Positions 8,596 to 20,483 of a stretch of DNA of 64,000 bases are shown in pieces (within the stretch, counting starts at the first letter, position 1; each line of letters opens with the position of its first letter). The DNA is taken from the NCBI RefSeq assembly GCF_902167145.1, contig NC_050096.1:266994622-267058621 (forward strand), in the 5' to 3' direction. Position numbers and translations under genes: made by a program. The notes below the pieces were generated by a model. That model ran no database searches, was not told the origin of the DNA, and was given only the letters and a program-made list of their open reading frames with translations. Origin of the DNA: Zea mays. Lineage: Eukaryota; Streptophyta; Magnoliopsida; Poales; Poaceae.

Positions 8596-10906
8596 CATGT
8601 CTTCTCGCTCCCTCATGCATCGCGTCTTTCCACCTTCCAAGCCCCCGGATGGGGGATACCCGCCGTCTTTTTGCCTCATCGTTGGAGGAACGCAACTCCG
8701 TGGGAGTTGGTACCTTTCAGCCATCGTTCGGCTTCAAGGATTTTCATCAGCCAGCCCGGCTGTACCCCCCGCCGGTGGTCACCCAAGACGGTGACCACCA
8801 GTTCCTGGGTGGGGAGAAGCAAGCCGGGCTGCGATCTTGGTCCCACCCTCAGCTTCAAGGATGTTCATCATCCTCGCTAGGGTGGGGGCCGGGCTGAGCC
8901 TGCGCTCTACCTTCCGCGCGGGTTCGTGGGTCACCCTCTCCCGCGACGTTCGAGGGAGAGGGCGCTCACTGGCCCTGCGGGCGGCCCGGACTTCGACAAC
9001 GCGGGGCTGGTCGACAGCAGGCGTCGTCACCTCCAGCGTGTCGGGCTCGTCGGCTTGGCTCCCGGCGGCCCCTTCTGCCGGAGGGCGGCTGCCGCGCCGT
9101 GTGCACGGGAGGACCACCCTAGATGCCGCGCGCTGCTAGAGCGGCGTTCGTGTTCTGGGGTGGTCCTGCCTTTGCACCGGCGTGGCATCTTCACGCGGAG
9201 GCCGGTGCCCCACTCGTCCGGGAGGATTTGAGTGGGGATCTGCCGGAGGGCTGATGGCCCCTACCGTCGGTGCCGAGGCGGAGGCGGTTCGAGAAGTCCC
9301 CGTCGCCGACGGGATCACCACCACCATCCGCGCCTCGGGCCTCCGGCTCTTTGTACTTGTCCTCGCCCCTCGAGCGTCGGCGTGGGCGAGGGCAAGATTG
9401 CAGCAGCGCCCACCCTGAGGCCTGCGCTGCTGCAGTTCGGCCACCCGGAGCGGGGGTCGTTGTCGTCGTAGTCAGAGCGGGCGGCCGCGAGCCGCTCGTC
9501 AGTCTTCTGTTGCTCCGCGGGCCCTCCCCCATGGAGTGGGGTTGTTCGTACCTACGGAGGGGGAACCGGAGTTCCGTTTGTAATGGCACTTTGAATGCCA
9601 GTGTTTTTGTTCATTATGGCTGTCGAGGCCTGAACATGTATGTAATTTTGGCACGGAGCCGTGTTTTTTCCTCATTTTCGAGCATTAAGACACGCCTGTT
9701 GATTATCTGAACCGCTTCACCAAGCATGAGTCGCCCTGTGTCAAGGTGACGAGTGAGGTATCCGTATCCCGGAGGCGTAGGAGTCCCTCGGCTCGGTCGG
9801 CCTTGTTGTCTGAGGCTCCTCTAGCTTAGTTAAAGGGACCCCTTGGCCGCTCTTCGACGAGCCGAGGCCAGGGGTAGCGATATCAGCATGAACAGAGGCG
9901 GAGTTGGCTCGAAAATGAAACCTGGTTGGCCGGAGCCTAGCCGGGTTGTCCGTTAGCGGGACCGACGCCGGAGTTGATCAGTCGAGGCCTCGGGTCGGGC
10001 TGGCGCCCTTGGGAGATGGTTGGCCGAGGCCCCAGGGGTAACCGGCCGAGCCGCCTGCTCGGGCCGGATTCCCGGAGAAGTCCCTGGCAGCGATTGTCCG
10101 GGTGTGGCGATGACGTCGTCCTCCAGAGTGGGGATCCCTGGACCGCGTCGCCGTCCGAGGCTAGGTCGGACCTCGCTGAAGGCGTCGTCGATGCCGAGGG
10201 TGCTACTGCCCCCTTCCAGCGTCAAGACCCGAGCCTGCAGGATCAGAGTGTCTTGTAGCGCGTGCCTTCTGCGGCCACCGAGGCCAGAATACACACCCTC
10301 GCTATGTTGTAAAGCTGCGTCTCCTTTCCTCTTGTTTCGAGTATCTGGACTTTTTTGTCGGTAACAGGGACGTTTGTGCGAGTGAGAGTTGCTTCTCGCG
10401 GAAGGTGATGAGTGAGGTATCCGTATCCCGGAGGCGTGGGAGTCCCTCGGCTCGGTCGGCCTTGCCGCTTACGCGCACTTTCACCCGTCCATGAGGCCCT
10501 GTCACCGACTCAGTCGAGAAGGCTCGAAGGATCGCTTCGGCAGAAGAGCTTCCGAACGTGAAGACTTGTTCGGTCCGCGGAATCACTTTATCCGAGCGCG
10601 AGTTACTTATCGCAGAAGGTGATGAGTGAGGTATCCGTATCCCGGAGGCGTAGGAGTCCCTCGGCTCGGTCAGCCTTGGCTGCTTACGTGTACTCCGTCG
10701 TTTTCAGGATCCACTTTTCGAAGTAGTCAGAAAGCACGAAAGATATTCTGGCAGAAGAGATCTTTTTTCGAGGAAAATTTCAACGCAGAGGGGTTCCCCC
10801 CTTTTAGCCCCCGAGGGAGGGTCGGGCTTTGCCGAGGCGAGGCCGACCCTTCCTTGATGACTAAACTTTGCGTGGGTGCGAGGTATATGAACAACTTGAA
10901 AACATC
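8596..10906 (-). other. 3' non-coding region of element C, with a dispersed 62-bp motif
   Basis: GC-rich sequence between the pol stop and zeon A. A near-identical motif of about 62 bp (core GTGAGGTATCCGTATCCCGG ... AGTCCCTCGGCTCGGTC) occurs at 9744-9805, 10402-10465 and 10616-10679. A weaker repeated phrase, CTTCAAGGATNTTCATCA, occurs near 8735 and 8852. I find no protein I recognise on either strand. Confidence 0.6.
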
Positions 10907-13900
10907 TTAAGGGTAGAAGCGACGTAGCTGTTGGATGTTCCAAGCGTTACCGTAGACCTTGCCTTGACTGTTGGCCAGCTTGTACGTTTCGGGCTTTAGA
11001 ACTTTGGCGATGACGAATGGCCCCTCCCAGGGGGCGTGAGCTTGTGCCTCCCTCGGGCGTCTTGCCGCAGCCGAAGCACCAGGTCGCCCACCTGGAGGTC
11101 TCGGGGCCGGACCCCTCGGGCGTGGTAGCGTCGCAGGGACTGCTGGTACCGCACCGAGTGTAGTAAGGCCTTGTCCCGAGCGTCTTCCAGCTGGTCCAGC
11201 GAGTCCCTTTGGCTAGCTTGGTTGCTTTGATCGCTGTAGGCCCTCGTCCTCGGGGAGCCGTATTCCAGGTCAGTGGGCAAGACGGCCTCGGCCCCATAGA
11301 CCAGGAAGAACGGCGTGAAACCCGTGGCTCGGCTCGGCGTTGTCCTCAGGCTCCAGACCACCGAGGGGAGTTCCTTCATCCATCGCTTGCCGAACTTGTT
11401 GAGGTCGTTGTAAATCCGAGGCTTGAGCCCTTGTAGAATCATGCCGTTGGCACGCTCTACTTGCCCATTCGACATGGGATGAGCCACGGCGGCCCAGTCC
11501 ACCCGGATGTGGTGATCCTCGCAGAAGTCCAAGAATTTTCTGTCGGTGAACTGGGTGCCGTTGTCGGTGATGACGGAGTTCGGGACCCCGAAGCGATGGA
11601 TGATGTTGGTGAAGAACGTCACCGCCTGCTCGGATCTGATGCTGTTCAGAGGTCGGACCTCGACCCACTTGGAGAATTTGTCGATGGCGACCAGCAGGTG
11701 CGTGTAGCCCCCGGGCGCCTTCTGCAAGGGGCCGACGAGGTCCAGACCCCACACAGCAAAGGGCCAGGTGATGGGTATCGTCTGCAGAGCCTGAGCGGGC
11801 AGGTGGGTCTGCTTCGCATAGAATTGACACCCTTCGCAGGTGCGGACAATTCTAGTGGCATCAGCCACCGCCGTTGGCCAGTAGAAGCCTTGCCGGAAAG
11901 CATTCCCGACAAGGGCTCGAGGCGCTGCGTGATGGCCGCAAGCCCCGAGTGTATCTCTTGCAGGAGTTACTGTCCTTCGGCGATGGAGATGCATCGCTGG
12001 AGGATGCCCGAGGAGCTGCGGTGGTAGAGCTCCTTCTCATCGCCCAGCAAGACGAACGACTTGGCGCGTCGCGCTACCCACCGAGCCTCGGCTCGGTCGA
12101 GGGGTAGCTCTCCTTGGCGGAGATATTGTAGGTACGGGGTCTGCCAATTCCGATCAGGCGTGGCCCCGCTCCGCTCCTCCTCGATGCGCAGTGCCTCGCC
12201 CTCGGAGGCCGAGGGTACCTCGGGCTGAACCGAGGGCACCTCGGGCCGAGCTGAGGGTGCCTCGGGCTGTGCCGAGGGTACCTCGGGCTGGACCGAGGGC
12301 GCCTCAGGCTCGGGCGAGTCGTCGATCTTGACGGAGGGTTGATGCAGATCCCAGGAGAAGACGTCCGGGGGAACCGTTGTTCGCCCCGAGGCTATTTTTG
12401 CCAGCTCGTCCGCAGTCTCGTTGTAGCGCCGAGCGATGTGGTTAAGCTCGAGCCCGTAGAACTTGTCTTCCAGGCGCCGAACCTCATCGCAGTAGGCCTC
12501 CATCTTCGGGTCGCGGTAGAGGGAGTTCTTCATGACTTGGTCGATGACGAGCTGCGAGTCACCGCGGGCGTCGAGGCGCCTGACCCCTAGCTCGATGGCG
12601 ATCCGCAACCCGTTGACCAAAGCCTCGTACTCAGCCACATTGTTGGACGCCGGGAAATGGAGGCGTAGCACATAGCGTAGGTGTTTCCCGAGGGGTGAGA
12701 TGAAGAGTAGGCCCGCGCCGGCTCCCGTCTTCATCAGCGACCCGTCGAAAAACATGGTCCAGAGCTCCGGTTGGATCGGAGCCGTCGGTAGCTGGGTGTC
12801 GACCCATTCGGCTACGAAGTCCGCCAATACCTGGGACTTGATGGCCTTCCGAGGGGCGAACGAGATTGTCTCGCCCATGATTTCCACCGCCCACTTTGCA
12901 ATCCTGCCCGAGGCCTCTCGGCACTGGATGATCTCCCCCAGGGGGAAGGATGACACCACAGTTACCGGATGAGACTCGAAGTAGTGTCGCAACTTCTGCC
13001 TTGTCAGGATCACTGCATACAGCAGCTTCTGAACTTGTGGGTAGCGGATCTTGGTCTCGGACAGTACCTCGCTGACGAAGTAAACCGGCCTCTGAACGGG
13101 CAATGCATGCCCCTCTTCTTGCCTCTCGACCACAATCGCGGCGCTAACCACCTGAGTGGTCGCGGCGACGTAGACCAAGAGGGCTTCTCCGTCAGCTGGA
13201 GGCACCAAGATAGGCGCCTTTGTGAGGAGCGCCTTCAGGTTCCCGAGAGCCTCCTCGGCCTCGGGGGTCCAAGCGAAGCACTCGGCCTTCCTTAAGAGGC
13301 GGTACAGAGGCAGGCCTCTTTCGCCGAGGCGTGAGATGAAGCGGCTCAGGGCCGCGAGACATCCCATGACCCTCTGTACGCCTTTTAAGTCCTTGATGGG
13401 CCCCATGCTGGTGATGGCTGCGATCTTCTCCGGGTTGGCTTCGATGCCCCGCTCGGAGACGATGAACCCCAAGAGCATGCCCCGGGGCACCCCGAAGACA
13501 CACTTCTCGGGATTGAGCTTGACGCCTTTCGCTTTGAGACATCGGAATGTCACTTCAAGGTCGGAGAGGAGGTCAGAAGCTTTCCTTGTCTTGACTACGA
13601 TGTCATCGACGTAGGCCTCGACCGTGCGACCGATGTGTTCGCCAAACACATGGTTCATGCACCGCTGATACGTCGCGCCCGCATTCCTCAAACCGAACGG
13701 CATGGTGACATAGCAGTACATGTCGAAGGGCGTGATGAAAGAAGTCGCGAGCTGGTCGGACTCTTTCATCCTGATTTAGTGATACCCTGAGTAGGCGTCG
13801 AGGAAAGACAGGGTTTCGCACCCAGCAGTGGAATCCACGATTTGATCGATGCGAGGCAGAGGGTAGGGAACCTTCGGACATGCTTTGTTGAGACCAGTGT

Positions 13901-14195
13901 AGTCTACACACACCCGCCATTTCCCCCCTTTCTTTCTCACAAGCACAGGGTTGGCAAGCCATTCGGGATGGAATACCTCTTTGATGAACCCTGCTGCCAT
14001 TAGCTTGTGGATCTCCTCGCCTATCACTCTACGCTTCTCCTCGTCGAATCGGCGCAGAGGCTGCTTGACGGGTCGGGCTCCGGCCCGAATATCCAGCGAG
14101 TGCTCGGCGACATCCCTCGGTATGCCGGGCATGTCCGAGGGACTCCACGCAAAGACGTCGGCGTTTGCGCGGAGAAAGTCGACGAGCACTGCTTC
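10907..14195 (-). pseudogene. pol: pol of element C: RT, RNase H, second RNase H, integrase
   Basis: Reads leftward from the UAG at 14198-14196. RT has FLDAYSGYH and the catalytic YVDDIVVKT (near 13610). A first, degenerate RNase H follows. A second, archaeal-type RNase H (FFDGS, AEYEAL, GDSQLV, NETADELA supply the acidic residues) is as known for the Tat lineage. A Pro-rich repeat linker leads to integrase with an HHCC zinc region and a D,D35E core (WGLDLVGP, TDNGTQF, GQVERAN). Damage: CAA to TAA in the SGYHQI motif near 13776, a TAA plus 1-bp loss in a G run near 11945-11970, and a frameshift near 10996 before the stop at 10907. Relative to copy D the second RNase H frame is undamaged. Confidence 0.88.
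12200..12325 (-). repeat. Tandem coding repeat linking second RNase H and integrase (element C)
   Basis: About six imperfect copies of a 24-bp unit encoding (E)(A/V)PS(V/A)QPE. Element D has only about three copies (31840-31905). A copy-number-variable flexible linker is the likely meaning. Confidence 0.7.
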
Positions 14196-14198
14196 CTA
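14196..14198 (-). other. In-frame UAG between protease and RT, possible readthrough site
   Basis: Context AAA-TAG-GAA-GCA-GTG-CTC. The gag-protease frame ends here and RT continues in the same frame. Identical AAATAGGAA is found at the same place in element D (29954-29956) and, with different surroundings, in element F (43378-43376). Shared position across two families argues for function rather than decay. Confidence 0.65.
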
Positions 14199-17100
14199 TT
14201 TGGGGTCGAGCCCGGAACCGATCCGGATCTGCTTGGAGGTGTCGCCACTGGGGTCGAGAGGGACGGCCTTGACCGTCTCCACTGGCTCGAAGTTGCCGGC
14301 ATGGCGCTTCACGTCTGGCACCTCTTTGGAGAGGCTTTCCAGGTTGGCGATGAGGGCCTCGGACTCGGCGAGGGCCTCGGCGTACTCCACGCACTCCACG
14401 TCGCATTCGAACGCGCGTTTGTACGTGGGGCCGACGGTGATGACCCCGTTGGGGCCCGACATCTTGAGCTTGAGGTAGGTGTAGTTGGGGACGGCCATAA
14501 ACTTCGCGTAGCATGGCCTCCCCAGTACCGTGTGGTAGGTTCCTCGGAACCCGACCACCTCGAACGTCAGAGTCTCCCTTCGGATGTTGGAGGGCGTTCC
14601 GAAGCAGACGGGAAGGTCGAGTCGTCCGAGGGGCTGGACGCGCTTCCCGGGAATGATCCCGTGGAAGGGCGTAGCGCCTGCTCGGACGGAGGACAGATCG
14701 ACGCGCAGGAGCCTGAGGGTCTCAACGTAGATGATGTTGAGGCAGCTGCCCCCGTCCATAAGGACCTTGGTGAGCCTGACGTCGCCGACGACAGGGTCGA
14801 CGACGAGCGGGTATTTCCCCGGGCTCGGCACGTGGTCGGGGTGGTCAGCTTGGTCGAAGGTGATGGGCTTGTCGGACCAGTCTAGGTAGACTGGCGTCGC
14901 CACCTTCACCGAGCAGACCTCCCGGCGCTCTTGCTTGCGATGTCGAGCCGAGGCATTCGCCGCATGCCCACCGTAGATCATGAAGCAGTCGCGGACCTCG
15001 GGGAACTCTCCTGCTTGGTGATCTTCCTTCTTGTCGTCGTCGCGGGCCCTGCCACCCTCCGCGGGTGGCTCGGCCCTGTGGAAGTGGCGCCGAAGCATGA
15101 CGCACTCCTCAAGGGTGTGCTTGACGGGCCCCTGATGATAGGGGCACGACTCCTTGAGCATCTTGTCGAAGAGGTTGGCACCTCCGGGGGGCTTCCGAGG
15201 GTTCTTGTACTCGGCGGCGGCGACAAGGTCTGCGTCGGCGGCGTCGCGTTTCGCTTGCGACTTCTTCTTGCCTTTCTTCTTGGCGCCGCGCGGAGTAGAC
15301 GCCTCGGGAGCATCTTCCGATGGGCGGCCCTGGGGCTGCTTATCCTTTCGGAAGATAGCCTCGACCGCCTCCTGGCCAGAGGCGAACTTGGTGGCGATGT
15401 CCATCAGCTCGCTCGCCCTGGTGGGGGTCTTGCGACCCAGCTTACTCACCAGGTCGCGACAGGTGGTGCCGGCAAGGAACGCGCCGATGACATCCGAGTC
15501 GGTGATGTTGGGCAGCTCGGTGCGCTGCTTCGAGAATCGCCGGATGTAGTCCCGGAGAGGCTCTCCCGGCTGCTGCCAGCAGCTTCGGAGGTCCCAGAAA
15601 TTCCCGGGGCGCACGTACGTGCCCTGGAAATTGCCGGCGAAGGCTTGGACCAGGTCACCCCAGTTGGAGATCTGCCCCGGAGGCAGGTGCTCCAACCAGG
15701 CGCGAGCGGTGTCGGAGAGGAACAGGGGGAGGTTGCGGATGATGAGGTTGTCGTCGTCCGTTCCACCCAGTTGGCAGGCCAGGCGGTAGTCCGCGAGCCA
15801 CAGTTCCGGTCTCGTTTCCCCCAAGTACTTTGTGATAGTAGTTGGGGGCCGGAACCGGGTCGGGAACGGTGCCCGTCGGATGGCCCGGCTGAAGGCTTGC
15901 GGACCGGGTGGTTCGGGCGAGGGACTCCGATCCTCCCCGCTGTCGTAGCGTCCCCCACGCCTGGGGTGGTAACCTCGGCGCACCCTCTCGTCGAGGTGGG
16001 CCCGACGGTCGCGATGATGGTGCTCGTTGCCGAGGTGGCCCGGGGCCGCAGGCGCGGTGTTGCGCGTGCGCCCGGTGTAGACCGAGGCTTCCCGCATGAA
16101 TCGGGAAGTCGCGGCATGAGGTTCCGAGGGGTATCCCTGCCTCCGGGAGGCAGAGCTCTCGGCCCGTCGGATCACAGCGCCTTCCAGGAGATTCTTGAGC
16201 TCTCCCTGGATTCGCCGACCCTCGGTGGTTGATGGCTCCAGCATCGCGCGTAGAAGCATCGCTGCTGCAGCCAGGTTCTGACCGACCCCACTGGATGCGG
16301 GTGGCGGCCTGACCCTGACGCCGTCGGCGACGCGGTGCTGGAGACCCTGGGGCAGGTGACGTATTTCTCCGGCCGGGGGTTGGCCCGCCCATGCCTGCCC
16401 GACGTCCCAGCGGATCGGCTCAAGCGCTCCTCGGACTGCGTCGCCCGCTCCTGCTCCTCGGACTGCGTCCCGGCGGATCGGCTCAAGCGCTCCCCGGGGG
16501 TTGGCCCGCTCCTGCTCCCTCGTCGAGCCCGGCCTGCGCCCCTCGGACTTGCTCGAGCTGTGGGTTGTGACCCCCCGCCGGAACGGGGACCACAGCTAGC
16601 TCCCGTGGGATGTCAGCACGAGGCACCGGCCTAGGGAGATCACCGCCCTCCGGCATGCCGAGATGATTGCCTTCGGAGGGATCCCCTAGATCGACGTGGA
16701 AACATTCGCGGCTTGGGCCGCAGTCCTCGTCGTCGAGGCTGCGGCTACCGTCGGAACAGTCGGAGAGGCAGTAGTCACATGCGGTCATGAAGTCCCGCAT
16801 GGCACTGGGGTTGCCAAATCCAGAGAAATCCCAACATATGTTGGGGTCGTCATCTTCCTCGGACCCAGAGGGCCCGTAGGTCGAGACGTCCGTCAGCCGG
16901 TCCCAAGGCGACCGCATGCGAAACCCAGAGGGTTTGATCTCGCCTTTACGAGAGCGCCCGCCAAAGCAAGGTCGCTAGGCGGGTTGAGGCTGAGTCCAAA
17001 TGACGTAGGATGAGAATCGGTCGGTACCTTTCGGTCGACGAGCAGCGACATAGTCATGTCGGGGACTGATTGCACCGCTGTCTCAGGTACGAGGGCGACG

Positions 17101-17497
17101 TCCTGCAAGCTCTCCGCGAGCGCACTGGCGTCGTCCACTTGCTCGGGATTGGCGTGTCGCGGGGAGATGACGCTCGCCTTCGTCTCAAACGCGAGGTCGA
17201 CGCCCGACGCGCCCCCCGTTGGAGCGCTGGGGACGCGCCTCCCGCTTGGCCTTGGTTGCCCCGCCTCCTCCTCTGTTGGCGGGGGAGAGGACGGGGCGAG
17301 CTCGAACGTTGTTCTTCCACCACGCGGGGAAGACGTCGTCGATTCCGCCGCCGGCGGGCGGGCTATCGGCCGGCATTGTCGTTGTCGCGCGGCGGTGGAA
17401 GGAGTATCATGTCGTAGCTGCCGTCGAAGGACATGAACTCAAGACTCCCGAAACGGAGCACCGTCCCGGGTCGGAGAGGTTGCTGGAGACTGCCCAT
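14196..17497 (-). pseudogene. gag: gag-protease of element C, frameshifted in the N-terminal half
   Basis: ATG at 17497 lies 61 bp inside the LTR, as in D (26710). The N-terminal motif LRPGTVLRFGSLEF is also recognisable in element F. From 16259 to 14196 the frame is open for 687 codons. It contains the gag domain (FLSDTARAWLEHLPPG ... GNFQGTYVRPG), a knuckle-like CPYHQGPVKHTLEEC, and a protease with LMDGGS as its probable active site. Upstream, frames switch at several places: an in-frame TAG near 17365 where D has CAA, and shifts near 17140 and 16480. The acidic segment with YGPSGSEEDD and CWDFSGFGNPSAMRDF is conserved in D. Confidence 0.82.
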
Positions 17498-17538
17498 CTG
17501 GAGCTTGACGGGAAGCTGTTCGTCAACACGCAGCAGGC

Positions 17539-17557
17539 CCCTACCTGGCGCGCCAAC
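17539..17557 (-). other. Primer-binding site of element C
   Basis: Minus strand reads TTGGCGCGCCAGGTAGGGGCC from one base after the LTR. The same sequence occurs in D at 26651. Element F has the closely related TGGCGCGCCAGGTAGGGG. Confidence 0.75.
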
Positions 17558-19239
17558 TGTCGGCGTTTCGAGACCGGGGGGTCCCTAAGACGACGAGTGA
17601 ATGTCGCCGCGTGCCCCAGCCCAGATGGGTCGACGCGAGGCCGAGCGCGAAGGGGGGAAGTGAGGTGGCCTGAGATGGGCGTGAGAGAGGTGGAAATCCT
17701 GCGGCCTTCGTGTTCGTCCCGCGCCCAGGTCGGGTGCGCTTGCAGTAGGGGGTTACAAGCGTCCACGCGGGAGAGGGAAGCGAGCGGCCCCAAGAGAGCG
17801 TCTGTCCCGTCCTCGTCCCCGCGCGGCCAACCTTCTCTAAGAGGGCCCTGGTCCTTCCTTTTATAGGCGTAAGGAGAGGATCCAGGTGTACAATGGGGGT
17901 GTAGCGGAGTGCTACGTGTCTAGCGGGGGAGAGCTAGCGCCCTAAGTACATGCCGATGTGGCAGCCGGAGAGATTTTGGCACCCAGCTGGTGTGATGTCG
18001 TGGCCGTCGGAGGAGCGACGGAGCCTGGCGGAGGGACAGCTGTCGGAGCGGTTGGGTCCTTGCTGACGTCCTTCTGCTTCCGTAAGAGAGCTGAGAGCCG
18101 CCGTCGTCACAGAGCATGCGGGGTGCCATCATTGCCTATCTGGCGGAGCTAGCCAGATGGGACACCGGTCTTGTTCTCTGTGGCCCGAGTCAGCTCGGGG
18201 TAGGGTGATGATGGCGCTTCCTGTTGACGTGGCTGGCCTGCGCCCTAGGTTGGGCGACGTGGAGGTTCCTCCGAAGCCGAGGTCGAGTCTGTCTTCCATG
18301 GCCGAGGCCGAGTCCGAGCCCCTGGGTCGGGCGAGGTGGAGAACGTTCGGCAGAGGCCAGGGCGGAGTCCGAGCCCTGGGGTCGGGCGAAGCGGAGTTCG
18401 TCGTCTTCTGGGGCTGAGCCCGAGTCCGAGTCCGAGCCCTGGGTCGGGCGGAGCGGAGTTCGTCGTCTTCTAGGGCTGAGCCCGAGTCCGAGCCCTAGGG
18501 TCGGGCGGAGCGGAGTTCGCCGTCTTCTGGGACTTAGCCCGAGTCCGAGCCCTGGGGTCGGGCGGAGCGGAGTTCGCCGTCTTCCGGGACTTAGCCCGAG
18601 TCCGAGCCCTGGGGTCGGGCGGAGCGGAGTTCGCCGTCTTCCGGGACTTAGCCCGAGTCCGAGCCCTAGGGTCGGGCGGAGTGGAGTTCGCCGTCTTCCG
18701 GGACTTGGCCTGAGTCCGAGCCCTGGGTCGGGCGGAGCGGAGCTTCCTATGGTGCCTTTGGCAGGGCCTGACTGCCTGTCAGTCTCATTCTGTCAAGGGG
18801 CACTGCAGTCGGAGTGGTGCAGGCGGCGCTGTCCTTCTGTCAGGCCGGTCAGTGGAGCGGTGAAGTGACGGCGGTCACTTCGGCTCTGCCGGGGGGCGTG
18901 CGTCAGGATAAAGGTGTCAGGCCACCTTTGCGTTAAATGCTCCTGCGATTCAGTCGGTCGGTGCGACGATTTAGTCAGGGTTGCTTCTTAGCGAAGGCAG
19001 GGCCTCGGGCGAGCCGGAGATGCGTCCGCCGTTGGAGGGGGGCCTCGGGCGAGGCGGAAATCCTCCGGGGTTGGCTGCCCTTGTCCCAGGCTAGGCTCGG
19101 GCGAGGCATGATCGAGTCGCTCGAATGGACTGATCCCTGACTTAATCGCACCCATCAGGCCTTTGCAGCTTTATGCTGATGGGGGTTACCAGCTGAGAAT
19201 TAGGAGTCTTGAGGGTACCCCTAATTATGGTCCCCGACA
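17558..19239 (-). repeat. 5' LTR of element C
   Basis: 1682 bp, ending TGTCGGCG / CCCCGACA on the plus strand. It matches the LTR of D (25044-26649) in inverse orientation. Inside is a tandem array of about 57-60 bp units at 18300-18760. Confidence 0.88.
18300..18760 (-). repeat. Tandem array inside LTR of element C
   Basis: About eight imperfect units of 57-60 bp containing GTCGGGCGGAGCGGAGTTCG and CCGAGTCCGAGCCCT. The homologous array in D (25545-25925) has about six to seven units, so copy number varies between elements. Confidence 0.85.
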
Positions 19240-20461
19240 GACCGGAGTCAAAACCGGCTGAGCCGGTCCTAAAACCGGTTGAGCTGGTTTTTAAAAAGCT
19301 ACACACAACTTTTTGGCTGATAGAGCAGACTGGCAGAGCAGAAAAAGTGGAACAGTTCAAAAACCGATTGAGCTGGTTTTCAAAAACAGGCTGAGTTGGT
19401 TTTCAAAAACAGGTTGAGCTGGTTTTCAAAAACTGGCTGAGCTGGTTTTTGAATACCACCTGAACCAGTATTTTCCAGAGAGCAATTTTGGCCAAGATAG
19501 ACTTAAAAAGGTTGTACTACATACTTCCACTAAGGATTAACAAGGGTAAAATGGAAGTTTTAGATCAAGGATTTTGAGCTTTAGTACCAACACCAACCTT
19601 CTTTATGGATCCCCCTAATAGTATGACGATTCCTATACTCAAGTTAAATAAAATATAATTAAGTAAACTCCTTGAGTCATTGGTGTCTAATGTGTGATTT
19701 CTCCATGGCGTTGCTTCATAAGGATCACAAACATCTTTGTCTCACCTTTTGAAGCAAACACAGATCAAACCCTGTGACTTGTACGATTTCACCATATATG
19801 AGTTCAAATCATGGCTGCAAGTCACCTTACTGATGCATCAACATATTATAACTCTTCATAGCCGATTAGTTCATCGACTTAGTGCAAGTACTCTCTTCTT
19901 CACCTTAGCCATGGTACCTCGGTCCACAAGCCATTCTTTAAAGCCCTTTCCTTGCTATCTTCACCCTATCAAGCCATTCTTGAGTCACATCATATTGAGC
20001 ATCCATTGAGAGAATCATTTCTTTGATATTGTGAACCTTGCTTGAATGTCATCTAGATATAAATGCTAAGATCAATCAAGCTCTAGCTTGATTCTCATAG
20101 AAGCATATATGGACTAATAGTAATATGGTCACGCCAATTCATGATTCCTCATATCTCATTCACTTTGGCTTGACCAATCCTCTTAATCACTTTAACCTCT
20201 ATTTTGATCATATTTATGCATAGTGATTTCTCAGGTCTTGTCCATATATTCAAACCAATATAGAGACCAAATTATATCCATTTGCATTGTCTCACTGGTT
20301 ATTTAACCTTGTGTTGAACCTTTGTTCATTGATCATTATACACTATTCAAGTATATTCATCATACTGAATTTCCCGTTCAACACTTAGCAAACTTGTTAG
20401 ACCTTTAAATGTGTTGTTATCCAAATCACCAAAACTCACAAAAGGGATGAATGCACTTTCA
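19240..20461 (-). repeat. Probable retrotransposon LTR fragment, family uncertain
   Basis: AT-rich and without a credible ORF. It reads on the minus strand like part of a maize copia-type LTR (GTGAGTTTTGGTGATTTGGATAAC-like start near 20440). Tandem TGAGCTGGTTTTCAAAAAC units lie at its left end, where element C is inserted. I cannot define both LTR ends, a PBS or a TSD, so this rests on remembered resemblance only. Confidence 0.4.
19357..19455. repeat. Short tandem repeat, about 24-bp unit
   Basis: Four to five imperfect copies of (G/C)(A/G)(T/C)TGAG(C/T)TGGTTTTCAAAAAC. Related GAGC(C/T)GGT phrases extend left to 19250, right up to the Huck-like LTR. Confidence 0.85.
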
Positions 20462-20483
20462 TAAATTCATTTCTAAGGGACAA

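Larger units (their letters stand above)
8596..19239 (-). mobile_element. Huck-like Ty3/gypsy (Tat lineage) element C, right part
   Basis: Minus-strand element with 5' LTR 17558-19239, PBS, gag-protease and pol with RT, RNase H, a second RNase H and integrase. A long 3' non-coding region is interrupted by zeon A and continues at 1-636. LTR ends, PBS and proteins match element D at 25044-32652. The name Huck is from memory of its terminal sequence (TGTCGGGGACCATAATTAG on the sense strand). The right flank begins GACCG; the other TSD copy is outside the window. Confidence 0.85.

Noticed and set aside
8596..9710. Several overlapping GC-rich ORFs of 100-146 codons on both strands, possible reverse gene in the Huck-like element
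   Set aside because: Open frames are expected in such GC-rich sequence; none contains the FVWA block or a clear coiled coil, and no splice sites in phase were found.
14931..16232. 433-codon plus-strand ORF over the gag region of element C
   Set aside because: It is a GC-rich shadow of the minus-strand gag frame, which carries the recognisable domains; a similar shadow (388 codons) occurs over gag of D.
18224..18868. 214-codon ORF with repeats of SPSPGVGRSGVRRLPGL, possible repeat protein
   Set aside because: It is the 57-60-bp tandem array inside a Huck-like LTR; the same array in D translates similarly on the other strand.
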